Origin: Fulvia fulva
Lineage: Eukaryota > Ascomycota > Dothideomycetes > Mycosphaerellales > Mycosphaerellaceae
Assembly: GCF_020509005.1 (NCBI RefSeq)
Contig: NC_063016.1
Location: 4,092,001 to 4,156,000 of the forward strand
Direction: 5' to 3'
Length of the DNA stretch: 64,000 nucleotides
Shown: positions 10,425-21,681 of the stretch, piece by piece
How positions within the stretch are numbered: the first letter of the stretch is position 1
How the letters are laid out: every line of letters begins with the position of its first letter
Notes under the pieces: generated by a model
Databases searched by the model: none
Told to the model about the DNA's origin: nothing
The model's input: only the letters and a program-made list of their open reading frames with translations
Program-made: the position numbers and the translations under genes

Positions 10425-10942
10425 TGCTGACTCAGCCGATTGTCTAGGGACACGTTCCTCAGACCCGACCCTCCCACGCGTCATACACATTGTGACTATA
10501 GACGCAGCAGAACGAAGAACAAGGTGGTGTGGATGTGAATAGAGAGATAGAACAACACCTTCAGAAATGAACATAATCCCACCAGTTGTTTTGGGCGGTT
10601 TGGTCAGTGTGGAGCGTGCCTCCTATGCGCCGGATCACCCAAAGTCTGGGATTTAGACCCTGGCTTCGAAGCTGAACTTCGACTTTGATTAAGCTTCAAC
10701 TTGCGAGTACGTATAACGAGTATACCGCGACACGTACAACACCGCCCGGTTAGGAAGGTTAGGGGATAAGGGTTGAAAGGGTTAGGGTTAGTAGGTTAGG
10801 GAGGGTTAGGAGGGTTAGGGAGGGTTAGGCAGTATCCTCCAAAAAGTCGGGCCTCCGCGTATTGATTAGGATTGATTAGAATTTGATGTGCCGAAAGGTC
10901 GGGCGTGAGGAACGTGTCCCTAAAGATTGGGCTGACTCAGCA
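10425..10942. mobile_element. MITE-like element with 46 bp imperfect terminal inverted repeats
   Basis: Left terminus 10425-10470 and right terminus 10897-10942 are inverted copies matching at 39 of 46 positions. The core TAGGGACACGTTCCTCA is identical in both. The 518 bp unit has no coding frame and carries a telomere-like tract inside it. I could not find a clear target-site duplication, so the DNA-transposon origin is inferred from the termini and size. It lies between ags1 and erg27 and ends about 120 bp before the erg27 start codon. Confidence 0.65.
10749..10830 (+). repeat. Interstitial telomere-like GGGTTAGG tract
   Basis: About ten irregular units of GGTTAG(G), including GGGTTAGGGTTAG, with 1-4 base spacers over roughly 80 bp. 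The fungal telomere repeat is TTAGGG, so this is a degenerate telomere-like tract inside the inverted-repeat element. It may instead be a G-rich microsatellite. Confidence 0.7.
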
Positions 10943-11059
10943 CACAATGTGGGCAAGTGCTGCCGAACGCGTTGATCGTGTTCTGTCACCTGAGTGACTA
11001 TATTTTGCAACGACTACAGCATTAATATGAGCCCTTACGACTGCAAGCTCCTTGCAACC

Positions 11060-12450
11060 ATGGACGCTCCACCGCCGGCATTGGAGGAGAAGAGTACGTT
11101 CACCGTGCTGGTGACCGGGGCGAACAGGTACAGAGGTAGCATCCGAAGCCGAACGATGCACCAAACATTCACTGACCATCACTCAGCGGTCTTGGCTTCT
11201 CCATCTGCTGCCGCCTGATTGACGATTTCTTGTTCACACGACCACAATCGCAGACATTGCACCTTCTGTTCTCCACGCGAGATGCGAACAAGGCCAGCGA
11301 CACTCTGGAGCGACTGAGCGCGCACCTCCGGAAGACACTTAGAGATGCCAACGGCAAGACTCTCGGCATCAGTCGGCTGCTGGAGGCGCGAGTCAAGCTT
11401 CTGGGCGTGTCGTTGGATCTGCTCAAGCTCACCACTGTCAAAGCGCTCGCCGAGGAACTGCTGGCAAGCGGCCAAAGGATCGATGCTGTCGTCTGGAATG
11501 CTGGCATCGCAGGATGGGCTGGACAGAACTGGCCTAAATCGGTATGGATGACGATGACAGATCTGATTCATGCCACCACTTTCCCTACCTACATGATCAC
11601 TGATGTCGGACTCGCAACCCGGCCGCAGCTGCCTGCAAAGGACACCAATGGCGACAATGATCGTGCCCCGGAACCAAAGCTTGGCCAAGTCTTCACTGCG
11701 AACGTCTTCGGACACTACATGCTCACTCACTGGCTACGTCCTCTGATGCACGCTGACACCCGCATCGTCTGGGTCTCCAGCATCAGCGCCCTATCCCACA
11801 CCTTCTCCCTCGATGACATCCAAGGACTAAGCTCGGAAGCAACTTACGAAGGCTCGAAAAGACTGACAGACCTGCTCGTCCTCACTTCGGAACTACCTTC
11901 GACCAAACCGTACATGGAGAACTTCTTGCCTCCATCCCAAGACTCAGCCCACTCACGACCAAAGATGTACGTCACCCATCCCGGTGTCATCGGTACGTCG
12001 ATAGCAGGTCTCCACTGGTTCGTCGGACTCTTCATGTTTGCTGCCTTCTACATGGCGCGCTGGCTCGGATCACCGTGGCATCTAGCGGATCCATACAAAG
12101 GTGCCGTGAGCGCTGCCTTTGCAATCCTGGCCTCACGACCGCAACTTCCTGAGCAAGAAGAGCGAGATGGTAAGGGAAAGTGGGGCTCTGCTGTGACAGT
12201 GTATGGAGATGAAAGAGTCGCAAGGACGGAAGTGGAGGGCTGGGGTTTCTGTGGGAAGCCTGGTGTTGTGCCGCAGGGTAGTGTTACAGGCAAGACGGGG
12301 CGGTACAGAGGGTTCAGAGAGACGACCAAGGAGGCGAGAGAGGAGTTTGAAGAGACTGGACGACAGGCTTGGAAGGAGCTGGAGGAAATGCGGACTGAGT
12401 GGGAAGCCAGGCTTGGACCTCTTAGTCACAAGGCCCCGGCGAGTCAGTGA
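11060..12450 (+). CDS. erg27: 3-keto-steroid reductase, ergosterol biosynthesis
   Basis: NADPH-dependent reduction of the C-3 ketone during sterol C-4 demethylation, at the ER or lipid-droplet membrane. Exon 1 is 11060-11127; a 59 bp GT-AG intron (11128-11186, branch-like CTGAC) is removed; exon 2 is 11187-12450, giving 443 aa. Splicing restores the SDR cofactor motif TGANSGLG (residues 19-26), which neither exon encodes alone. Further marks are the NAGIAGW motif, the YEGSK active site (Y243, K247) and a hydrophobic segment (HWFVGLFMFAAFYMARW) as in the membrane-bound fungal enzyme. The sequence CRLIDDFLFTRPQSQTLHLL is typical of filamentous-fungal Erg27. The charged C-terminal tail is ordinary. 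An in-frame Met lies upstream at 10994, but 11060 fits family length better. Convergent with the phosphatase gene, 175 bp apart. Confidence 0.92.
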
Positions 12451-12625
12451 TAGTTTGTGAAACGTCTGACAGGTGCAAACGGCATCACGGGCCAGTCTAT
12501 GCGTTACAAAAGGTGTTTGTTTATGTACAAAATCCTTCGTCCCCTCATTACCATACTCATCGCTCGTCCTCGTTCATGCCGTCTCAGCGCTTTCACTACT
12601 CGGAAGATGTAGCTAGCATACCAGC

Positions 12626-14737
12626 TTAGATACCAGTGGCGACAATCTTTCCGTTTCTGCAAGCTGTGCCTGATGCAACTTTCTGGAAGATAACATTACC
12701 GAAGTTGCAACGCCCGAACTGATCATCGCCGTTGCAGACAAGAGCTCCATCCTTCGTGCCGGCTGGACACTGTACACGACCTGTTACTGTAGCAGGTGAT
12801 GTGGCGGAGGCGGGCGAACTGCTGGTCGAATTGCCACTAAGTGGGACACCGTTCGTAATCATGCCGTACGGTACCGGAGCGTACTTTCCGTTACAGCTGT
12901 AGTTGTACTCGGCTTCCTGAAGCTTGGTGGACTGGACCTCCAGGAACGTGGTCAGCTCACACCAGCCATCGTCGCGCTTACCGCACTGTTCGAAGCTCGC
13001 ACCAAGCGGGATGGTCCTCTGGTTCAAGATGAAATGGATATACCGCGTCTTGCCACCGGCATCATACGCGTTACCGCTCTTCCTGTCTCCGTTGAGCGGC
13101 TGTGGAGTCTCGATGATCTCCATGTCAAGGCGAGCACCGAAAGGCTCCATGTGGGAGACGATGAGAGAGCGGTTGCGCTGGATCGCAGTCGCTGGGAGAA
13201 CCGGTGCGAACTGCGTCAGACCGAATGCTGTGAGGATGGAAGCGATATTCGTGTCGTGGGAGAAGTCGAAGTTGAGTGTTTGGTTGAGCGGGAAAGTGGC
13301 AACGTTCGAATCCAGAGTCACATTGATCTGAGCGGTCGGCTCGCGGATAAGGTGACCTTGGAGGCGGTTCATGATCTCCACGACGTAGCCAATACCGACA
13401 GCACGTCCCGTGGGTGACTGGAACATGTTGTTGCCAGCGAAGCTGATGCCGACGGAGTACTCGTAGCTCTCCCATTCCTGTCATCAACATCATCAGCATG
13501 AAGGCGACTGACCATTTGTTTGGGCTCAAGCTCACCGCATAGGTGAAGAGACCGCAAAATGCAGAGTATCCAAGAGCTACGGTCTCGTAAGCGCACAGTG
13601 ATTGCGCATTGTATGCATCAGTAGCAGTCCAATTGAAAGCTGGGCCGTCCGCATTCAGACGCTTTACAGCATCTGCGAGGTAGATACTGGCCCACTGCGC
13701 GGTAGCGTTGTCGCCCCCGCGTGAGACACCAGTGTTCGAGTTGTTGCAGTTGTAGTAGCCAGCGAGAGTGTTGTTCCAGATGCCGGTGCTGTTCTCAATG
13801 GCTACGATCAGGCTTGCGTTCTGGGGCCACTGTAGACCAAAGAAGCCAGCCATAAAGTACTCAGCAGACTTCAGCATACGATCTTCAGTAGTCGTGCGAG
13901 CATAGATCTTGGTGCCGTTGTTGGGATAGAGGTGGCCATACATGATCTACGCGCACATTGTCAGCCACCGAATGCCGTGCATGCCCGCCATGCAGACTGA
14001 CCTGGTGAAGAGTGCCCGAGTCGAACAGCTCCTGTTTCCCAACCGGGGTCAGGATCTCGGCGCCCAACTTGTACGTCCAGCTGTTCAAGAACGACAGAGC
14101 ACCAGTGAAGTTATGTGGGCCTAGACTGAATCAGTATGCAGCACGTCGTACCGAACTGGCTTCAATACTCACCAGCGGCAAATGGCTCGGCGAGGTTGCC
14201 AGTCACACCCTTAGTGAAGTTGGTAATTTTCTGGCCGAGGACCTGAGCACCTGCACCGGTGGTTGGGTATCTCGCTCCATGACGGGAGAGCATATTGAGC
14301 TGAACGATCGACGCGTTGCGTGGCAGCGAGTACTCATCAACGCCAAAGCCATCTGGGTTCGGAAAGTAGTGTGAAAGTTGCCCGTGCATCTGGAAGATGT
14401 TGCCGTTGTCCGTATTGCCCATAATCGGAACTTGGGTCTCGAGAGGGCTGTTTGGGATGTAGCTCTAGCAGAAGGACCGTCAGTACTGCTCTGTGCTATA
14501 TCGTCAAGCGGGAAGGAGTTTACTTACGGTACCAGCAAATGGCGCCGGGTTCGTCTGGGCGAGGAACGCTGCCTCGCCAGTCGGTGTTGGTCCAGGCAAG
14601 AACTCAGGTGTAGTCTGGTAGTATTGAGGAACACTGCTGCTGCCGCCAGCCATGGCGCTCCCAGCGGCCTGTCCGTTGAGCACATCGGCATCAACCAAGG
14701 CAGCGGCCGAAGCCAGCACAAAACTCTTGTACATCAT
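12626..14737 (-). CDS. Secreted histidine acid phosphatase (3-phytase B / pH 2.5 type) with cysteine-rich C-terminal domain
   Basis: Releases phosphate from phytate or other monoesters outside the cell. Five exons: 14528-14737, 14173-14464, 14002-14120, 13536-13946, 12626-13477, with GT-AG introns of 63, 52, 55 and 58 bp; about 627 aa. Signature residues: RHGARYP with catalytic H132, and the HD motif FSHDTN (H418, D419). Many N-x-S/T sites fit secretion. After a Ser/Thr/Pro linker the C-terminus carries four spaced cysteines (CPAGTKDGALVC...CNGDD...GRC...GTAC) resembling a CBM19-like chitin-binding module; that is a resemblance, not a proof. The chosen start gives MMYKSFVLASAAALVDA, a plausible signal peptide. 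The frame also stays open to an ATG at 15049, adding 104 residues with a membrane segment directly before this Met, so the start is uncertain. Confidence 0.87.
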
Positions 14738-15669
14738 CGCGACTAATCCAAGGACGATCACGAGCAGTGCGACCTGTAAAGCAAACAGCACTCTCGGAAC
14801 ACTATGAGAAGCGTACTGGGAGGGAGAGGTAGATTGCGGCCAAGCTCGAAGCTTTGTACCCGCAGGCATTGACCTGCCATGTGTGCCATCCTGCCAGATC
14901 GGCACACAGTCTTCAGGCTTCTTCGCTTCGGCAGACGCACTAGTGGCCATGCTGGATCCAGCAGCAGTCGTCGTATAGAAAGTCGTTAGATCGCAGTGCT
15001 GCCAACTCCTCCGACGTCGTCCGCGTGCCGAGCTACGAGGCGCCATCAAGGTACCCGCGAGTTAGAAACGCCCCAGCTTCCCACGTGTCTGCAGAGTCCG
15101 GCCTTCTTCATGCCGTCCTGCAGACGAAGGCGGGGGCATTTGGTCGGTTGTCAGCAGAAACATGCGTCGAAGGTGGTGAACGATTGAGGATCTCTTGGTG
15201 CGAAGCTTTGCTAAGATCTGGTACTCACGAGAAGCTTCACCAAGCCTCTTGCCGTTCTTGGCCTTCTTGCTGCCACTGTCGGTGGTATTCTCGTTGGAAC
15301 AAGCGAATGGACAAGTCACCACTGTTATCCGGCGAGGCACAGCCATCCTTATGCGCATATCCAGCGCTCGAGCGACGAACGTCCTGATGGCCATAAGCGA
15401 AAAACGTGCAAGATGTGAAATGAGTATTTGATACATTGCGCGCGAGATGTGCGAGAAGCAAAAAGCCAACTCCGTCATAGCAGCGAAAGCCGAACTTCTC
15501 GTCTCCGTAGCGATACATGGTCGTTACTACTGTACAAGGTATTGAGTCGTAATGCGTAGCCCGCCTAGAAGCGCGCTCAGGTATCATACCGCCTCTCGGC
15601 CCCAAGAAACAGCGCTCAGGCAGTAAGCTTGCCAACAATGTACTCAATGAAAAAGTCGTTAGTGGGTTT
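14738..15669. other. Interval upstream of the acid phosphatase gene
   Basis: Contains the phosphatase promoter and leader, the 3' flank of the Cnn_1N-like gene, and the optional 104-codon N-terminal extension of the phosphatase (14738-15049). Other frames here show no recognisable product. Confidence 0.45.
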
Positions 15670-18288
15670 CTAGCCTCGCCAAGGTCGACGTCCTGCCGCT
15701 GTCGAAACTGCATCTCTAATGCTGCCTCGTCGCTTTGTCGACCCTCTGGTGTGAGCATCGGTCCCAGTCTCCGCATTCTTCTTGACGCTGTTGCTGCGTC
15801 TGAAGAGGCCGCGTTTGTCGTTGGCCTGATTCGTTCTTTCGGCAGCAGAAGAGGGTGGACGCGCAGTAGCCGGCTCAGTCTTGGTCCTCAGCTGAAGCGA
15901 TGGTCTGCGGGTTTCATGGCTGCTCGGTGGGCGAGGAATGGTAGCGGCTGCCGAGTTGGGAGGCGAACGGTCGGCATGGCTTGTCTTTGGCCTTCTCAGC
16001 TCGATCGGCGTACTGTTAGCATATGCCGAAGAGGGCGTGGAAGTCAAGGTGGGCAGTGGCGACACTTCGCGGTCGCCATTGCTGGCGCTGAGACGTCTGA
16101 ACAGGCCCGCGGTCCTTTGGCTCAGCGTGCGGCCTGGAGAGGGCGACATTCGCGATCGCACTGGCGAAATGATGCTTGATGCCATGCGACTGCTTGACGG
16201 TGAAGCAAGCGGCGATCTGGCTCGGCTGCGTTGCTGTTCAGCTTGCACAATCGTCCGCTCTCCCGATGATCCAGAGTGAGCAGAATGCGGACTGAACATG
16301 CTTTCGGCAGACATCTGACCTCCCCCACTACCGGCTTTGGCAGATGTACCGACGATGACAGGACTTGTCTCGGCACGATCAAGACGACGTTTCGAGGGAC
16401 TGCCAACGTGATTATCACTGGAGCGTCGACGCCTTGGTGGTGGCCGTGTCCTCTGAGGCGGCGAACTGTCGGCGCTATTGAACATGATATCCCCCACCGG
16501 TGGTCTGGCGTGTCTGAGAAACCTACTAGGTGTTCCCATAACGATCGAGCCGCCGTCGGGATAGCCTTGATATTCAATGCCAAAGTCTCGGATCCTCTCA
16601 GCGTAGTATTCGCAGTCTGCGTCGCTTGCATCATAGGCACCCTCCGCTCGAGAACCATCTAGATTGGCATTGCGATATTGCAGGTTGCTCTGAAACGCGG
16701 TGCTTAGCTCGACAGAAGACCTCATCAATCTTGGTGCTGTTCGCACACCACCTTCACGCGGCGGTAAAACTGGTGGCAGACCAGCATTGGGTGGAGCAGC
16801 ATCAGCTGGGAATAGATTGCGACCTTCGGACATGCTTGAGTTTGACGCGCGGAGCATGTGTGTACTGGCACTGTCGGGAGTGGGCGGCAGAAGTGGCTCT
16901 CCAAAGATGGGCCCCGCGAAGCTGTTTGGACGTGGCTGACGTGTTAGGAGGCACTGCTTCGTGAGACGCGCTTCGACAGTCTTGGGGAGGCCATTGGACG
17001 CTGTTGGGGTCATGGACTGCACAGTCGCTGCAGTCAGGGCATCGTTCATAGATCGATATTGTGTCTGATCGGAGTCTCTAGCAATAGGTGTTACGGTGCG
17101 CTGATCAAACTCGGCGGCCAATGGTGTTGAGATGCTATTACTCTTGGACGGCGTAAAATGCTCCACATCGCCCTCTTCGATCCATTGGCTGACGCGGTTC
17201 ATGCTGTCCTGGCGTAGATGCGATCGAGATCCGCGCGCTGAAGCGACACCGACGTTACTATGACCATCCTCCCAGTCGTAGCGCTCTGGGCTGACCTGCG
17301 GTCCTTGAGGTTCGTAGATGGACGGAAAGCTACTCTCACTCAGCGTACTGAGTCGCGGCGAGTTGAGCACATCCTCCGCATCGTCCTCGGCTTTGAGGCC
17401 TTGCCGCGACAGCATAGACTGAAAGCTCTTCACGGGGTGCAGCTCCTTGCTACTAGCCAAGTAGACGCTTCTGAGAGCGTTCGTGCTGGGTTTCTTCGCG
17501 CTCAGAGCTGCCGGCTCTCTTCTTGATTTGGCTGGGGTCGACTGTGCGAGCAGACCTTGCAGCTTTTGTGATGCAGCCGAGATCTCTACTGATGGTCTCC
17601 TGGCATTGGCATGGGATGTCTTTCGCTGCGCGCTGATCTGCCGTGGTGGAGACGGCAATTCTTGGTCCATGTTCTCAGTACCAGCATATCCCGAATCCGG
17701 ATTAGCAGTCGACGGCCTCGTGTTACTCTGCTTCGACTCGAGGTAGGCGACGCGGTCTTCGAGGTCGCATATTATGTCCATGGCCTCCTCCACAGCCTTG
17801 TCGCGCTGCTCGAGCTCCTCCACCATCTGCGAGTTGATCTTGAGCAGCTCCTTGTGCTCATCCTCCAAGGTATCTGCTCGCTCGACCTGCGCCCTCATAG
17901 CCTCAATCTGCTCCTGGAGCTTCACCGTTTGATCTCTCCTGTGGTCGAGCTCCAGCTTGAGGGCAAAGTTCTGCTTGCTCAAGCGGTCGAACTGCTCGTC
18001 CATGTCCCTGATGCCAAGTGCCCGTCGCCGGCTGTCACTACCAGCACGGGAGGTCTTCGCGATCGCAGTAATGGGTGAGCTGTCGAATGGCCTGGCGTCG
18101 CGGCCGGCCTCTGCTTCAATGAGGAAAATGTCATCGTCTCGGCCTCGCTGTGGTCCAAAGTCGGTGTGTCGCGCATGTTTCGGGCGCGTGCTCTTCGCTC
18201 GATGCTGGTTAAGCCGATCGTGTAAGTATTGCGAGACAGGTGGGGCCTCTCTGCTATAGGAGCTGTTTCCAGAGCCGTGTGTTGACAT
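15670..18288 (-). CDS. Cnn_1N-like coiled-coil protein, probable spindle-pole / microtubule-organising component
   Basis: Single uninterrupted frame of 872 aa. A disordered N-terminus (1-85) is followed by a long heptad-rich coiled coil (about 93-186) containing MDEQFDRLSKQNFALKLELD, which resembles the centrosomin N-terminal motif (Cnn_1N) of gamma-tubulin-complex-recruiting proteins. The remaining about 680 residues are low-complexity Ser/Pro/Arg-rich sequence with probable phosphorylation clusters and a basic C-terminus ending in GRRPWRG. Family knowledge would place it at spindle pole bodies or septal microtubule-organising centres; that role is inferred only from the short motif. It could instead be an uncharacterised coiled-coil scaffold. 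No intron is evident. Its promoter should lie upstream of 18288. Confidence 0.75.
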   Translation of the reverse strand: MSTHGSGNSSYSREAPPVSQYLHDRLNQHRAKSTRPKHARHTDFGPQRGRDDDIFLIEAEAGRDARPFDSSPITAIAKTSRAGSDSRRRALGIRDMDEQFDRLSKQNFALKLELDHRRDQTVKLQEQIEAMRAQVERADTLEDEHKELLKINSQMVEELEQRDKAVEEAMDIICDLEDRVAYLESKQSNTRPSTANPDSGYAGTENMDQELPSPPRQISAQRKTSHANARRPSVEISAASQKLQGLLAQSTPAKSRREPAALSAKKPSTNALRSVYLASSKELHPVKSFQSMLSRQGLKAEDDAEDVLNSPRLSTLSESSFPSIYEPQGPQVSPERYDWEDGHSNVGVASARGSRSHLRQDSMNRVSQWIEEGDVEHFTPSKSNSISTPLAAEFDQRTVTPIARDSDQTQYRSMNDALTAATVQSMTPTASNGLPKTVEARLTKQCLLTRQPRPNSFAGPIFGEPLLPPTPDSASTHMLRASNSSMSEGRNLFPADAAPPNAGLPPVLPPREGGVRTAPRLMRSSVELSTAFQSNLQYRNANLDGSRAEGAYDASDADCEYYAERIRDFGIEYQGYPDGGSIVMGTPSRFLRHARPPVGDIMFNSADSSPPQRTRPPPRRRRSSDNHVGSPSKRRLDRAETSPVIVGTSAKAGSGGGQMSAESMFSPHSAHSGSSGERTIVQAEQQRSRARSPLASPSSSRMASSIISPVRSRMSPSPGRTLSQRTAGLFRRLSASNGDREVSPLPTLTSTPSSAYANSTPIELRRPKTSHADRSPPNSAAATIPRPPSSHETRRPSLQLRTKTEPATARPPSSAAERTNQANDKRGLFRRSNSVKKNAETGTDAHTRGSTKRRGSIRDAVSTAAGRRPWRG

Positions 18289-20624
18289 GTCTCCAGGCCT
18301 GGCGCATGTACGGGGTCGCGGTGGGTTGTGTCGCGTGCAGTCAAGGCATTACTATGTGTGTCGAGCTGAGCCGGCTGATTGCTGGTGGTGCCTGGTGGTA
18401 GGATTGTTGGTAATGTTCAATGCTCGGCGGCGGCTATTGGCTATTGTGAGGCGGCCGTGATGTGAGCGTGTTCGAGAAATAGATTGGCTTAGCGGCGTGC
18501 CCTGTTGTTTGTGCGCGCCTCACACAATGAACAGCCCCCGCACCGCCTTTGAGGAGCATTCGGTCCAGATGCTCTGCCGTGCATGTGCCGTCCGAGCACA
18601 AAGACGTCGAAGATTGCGGATCTGTGATCGTGCAGGAGGTGTAGCATAGCAAAAGAGAGAATAGGCAAGTGCGCGATGGGGCCTTCCAGTCCTGACCGCG
18701 ATTATTGACCCGAGCCCAGCAACAAGGATATCTCCACGGCAAACGACATCACGGGCACTAGTCGGGGCACGGGCGACCGGGGCGGGCTAGTGTTAGTGTT
18801 CCGCGATGCCGGCACACTCAATTCGCAAAAACATCGTCCCCATTTGCTATGCTGCTCGACAGCGTTGGTGCTGGTGTTGCGTTGGGCAGAGCTTTCCAAG
18901 TGCCAGCAGAGCTTCTGTGCCTCCTTTATCGTCCTGCGTGTACTTAACCTCGTGCGTCGGCAGCAATTCGCTCGCATCGCCAGCTCGGCAGCCGCGTCTC
19001 TTCTTTGGGCAGCAATTTTGACGACGATGCTAGCGAGCACATTCCCGCCCACAACAGCAGCAACGCTTGTATTGTTCCTGCAGCAGACAGCGCAACTCTG
19101 ATAGCACCGGCCACCTACGCGATGGACTCCACCTGCAGTGGTGGTGCGATTGCTCTGCCTCTCCTGCAGCGTGCGTCACTCCACATGCATCTTCCCTCCT
19201 TCTAAGAGCACGCCTCTGCAACGCAGATGCAGCTTCTGAACCAGCTTACCACGCCCCCAAGTGCTCGTGGACGAAACGGAATGAGCATTCTTTGACTTGC
19301 GCTGCACAGCTCATATAGAGCAAACGTCATATCTTGCCGTGGTTCGGCACCCCTCGATCGGCTGGAGATCTGCCGACCCAGAGACCTTTGAAGTGGGGGA
19401 ATCGTCACAACCATACCTCTTGGAAACATGGACCGACTGAGGATTTGACAATCACGCCGCCAACGCATAGCTTCGAAGTGGTACGTAACATAGTCTGGAC
19501 GTCTATACAGCTGCTAGTCAGGAGAAAAGGTCTTCACGTGCATTGACAAGTAGGCATACCCTAGCTTGTTGGCAACCTTCTCCCACATCCATCCTCGGTC
19601 TAGTCGATCACTCGCAGCTATATATGTTCACGTGAACGATGATCAGACAAGGCGGCGACATTTATATCGTCTCAAGTGGACGCAAGCCTCTAAACAATGC
19701 TTGGGGTCGACAATGTGGTCTTCAGAGACCAGCAAGAGCACTGCATGTGGTGAATCAGCTACTATATCGATCCCTTGGTACTGCCATCGGACCGGCCATT
19801 GACACCCAGCCGGTGCTCGACTGTGCCTAAACCTACCGCCAGAGAGTAGCTATCCACACAAGGACACGTATCCACATCAACGCGAAGAATTACATGTTGG
19901 CGGTCTTCACGCCTTGGAATTGCGCAATAACCTCGTGTAGCCAGGTACAATCGATCCTGCCAACCCGAGTAATGCTGCTGCTGTGCTGTCTCTCCCGATC
20001 TCGACATCACAGAACAAGTCGAGCGAATGTCATATCGAACGTCGTATGTTGACAACCGTACGTTGTCTGTCGTATGCAAGTCGCCGACTCGTCGAACGAA
20101 GCATATGCACAATGCCCCATGAAAATTTCCACAATGGAGGAGGTCATCTCGATGTCGTCCCCCAGCTCCTGCAGTCAGCTTCAATGCTGCCAGTCTCGAG
20201 GTCTGTCCCACCCTTGAAGCTGTCAAGACCTTTGATTTTGTCGCGACTCATCACTTTCTCGAGATGCACTGTCATCTAGCAATGGTTTAATCGAAGTTCA
20301 GGATGTTCTGCACGCACGAGTCAGCTCTGCGTATGCATAGCCATGCGAGCGGCACTTTTATGCTCGGCGTGTCATTTAGATTCTGGGACAGTCGAAGACT
20401 CCAACCATTTCCATGCATAACGTCAGTCGTGCGCCGACATGAGTGCTCAGGGAACACTGTGCCTGTCAGAGGAGAACATTCGAAGTCTCTTCCTGAGATT
20501 GAAATTCTGCACGCTGCATCAGCTTTCCTGGCAAAGCGTACGATTGCTTTACGCATTTTTGTTGGTTCTGCCTGCTCTGCCCGCCATGCTGGTCTATTTG
20601 CTCATGCGATCCCTCTCACTTTCA
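18289..20624. other. Gene-poor interval of 2.3 kb
   Basis: Lies between the start of the coiled-coil gene and the stop of twinfilin. It should contain the former's promoter and the latter's 3' UTR. All frames are short (155 codons or fewer), overlap on both strands and resemble nothing I recognise. I found no tRNA-like fold, repeat or transposon remnant. Confidence 0.4.
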
Positions 20625-21681
20625 CTATCGCCTTCCTGGCCTCTTCGGCCTCGCAAACCCAGTGGTAGGCTTCGTGTCTGCACCGCCCTGCTCTGTGCTC
20701 GCCGTACTCTCGCCTCCAAACACATCCGCAGTAAGCTCACTCGGTTCGGTTGCCTCCAACGACTTGGTTACGGTAATGCCAGCATCACGTTCCGCCACGA
20801 TTCGAGTCCAGCTCTTGCTCGTGCTGTATATCATCCTCTCCTTGATCTTCGAGCTGGTCGGACATGTGTAGATGAACAAAATATTCGGCTCCGTACTCGA
20901 GGGTAAAGAGTAAAACGAATATCTCGGTTCAGTCGAGGAAATGGTGCGAGCGACCTGTGCGGGCTGAACGTTGTCTTGTGAAGAATCGAGTGTGAGGGTC
21001 TCGCCAGGCAGCTGGAACTTCAACTGCACTAGTGTGCCCTTGCAACCTTCCTCTTTCAGACTTGTCAGAGCTTCTAGCACTCCTTCGCCCGTTGGCACAT
21101 TCATTTTGCTGTCGACGTGACCTCTCCTGGCACCAGTGCCTTGAGATTCCTGTGCTTCCGCCTCTTTCACGCCCGCCAGTCCAGCTTCCTCCTCGGTCAA
21201 AGGAGCCGAAAGGCTCTCGTGTTGCTCATGCTTCGTCCAGCCGTGCGCCGTGAGCTCGTCCTTTTCTGTCGCGAATAGGGTTGATCGGAAACGTTCGATG
21301 CCAAGTTCACGGACGAGGGTCAGGCGTGTTGCGGCGAAGAGCATCTTTTGGCGGACGGGGGCCGAGTTGGGCACGAAAGTGACAGCGATGAAGCCATTGG
21401 CGGCGCCCGGCTCAACTTTGAGGAGGATGTATGCGGCTTCGTTGGGTGATAGATGCGACTGCAGGTCGCCGAGGTCGTCTTTGAAGTCGGAGGCGTTGAG
21501 TGGGATTGTGGTTTTGGGGACTAGCTGCTCTTTCTCGATGCCTGCGAGAAGTGCTCGTTGGTCGGATGCTGAGACGAAGGAGTTGAAGGCATCGTGAAGT
21601 TCTTGGGAGGCTGTGTCACGTTAGCTATGCAGTCCTACATTATGATAATCTCCCTAACGTACCACTAATTCCAGACTGCAT
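20625..21681 (-). CDS. twf1: Twinfilin, actin-monomer-binding protein with two ADF-H domains
   Basis: Sequesters ADP-actin monomers and caps filament ends at cortical actin patches. Exon 1 (21663-21681) encodes only MQSGIS plus one base. A 52 bp GT-AG intron (21611-21662) follows; exon 2 is 20625-21610; total 334 aa, normal for fungal twinfilin. The spliced start MQSGISASQELHDAF is the conserved family beginning and decides the gene model. The first ADF-H domain spans about 5-135. The second (about 165-305) contains YSFYSLP, ILFIYTCPTSSKIKERMIYS and the TKSLEATEPSEL segment. The basic tail ending RPKRPGRR fits the C-terminal membrane/capping-protein interaction region. Divergent from the muconate-cyclase-like gene. 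Confidence 0.92.

Noticed and set aside
11169..11730. Minus-strand frames of 112 and 183 codons over erg27.
   Set aside because: Antisense shadows of the erg27 coding frame, which carries all SDR motifs.
18289..20624. Several short frames as possible small secreted proteins.
   Set aside because: None has a convincing signal peptide plus cysteine pattern, and they overlap each other on both strands.
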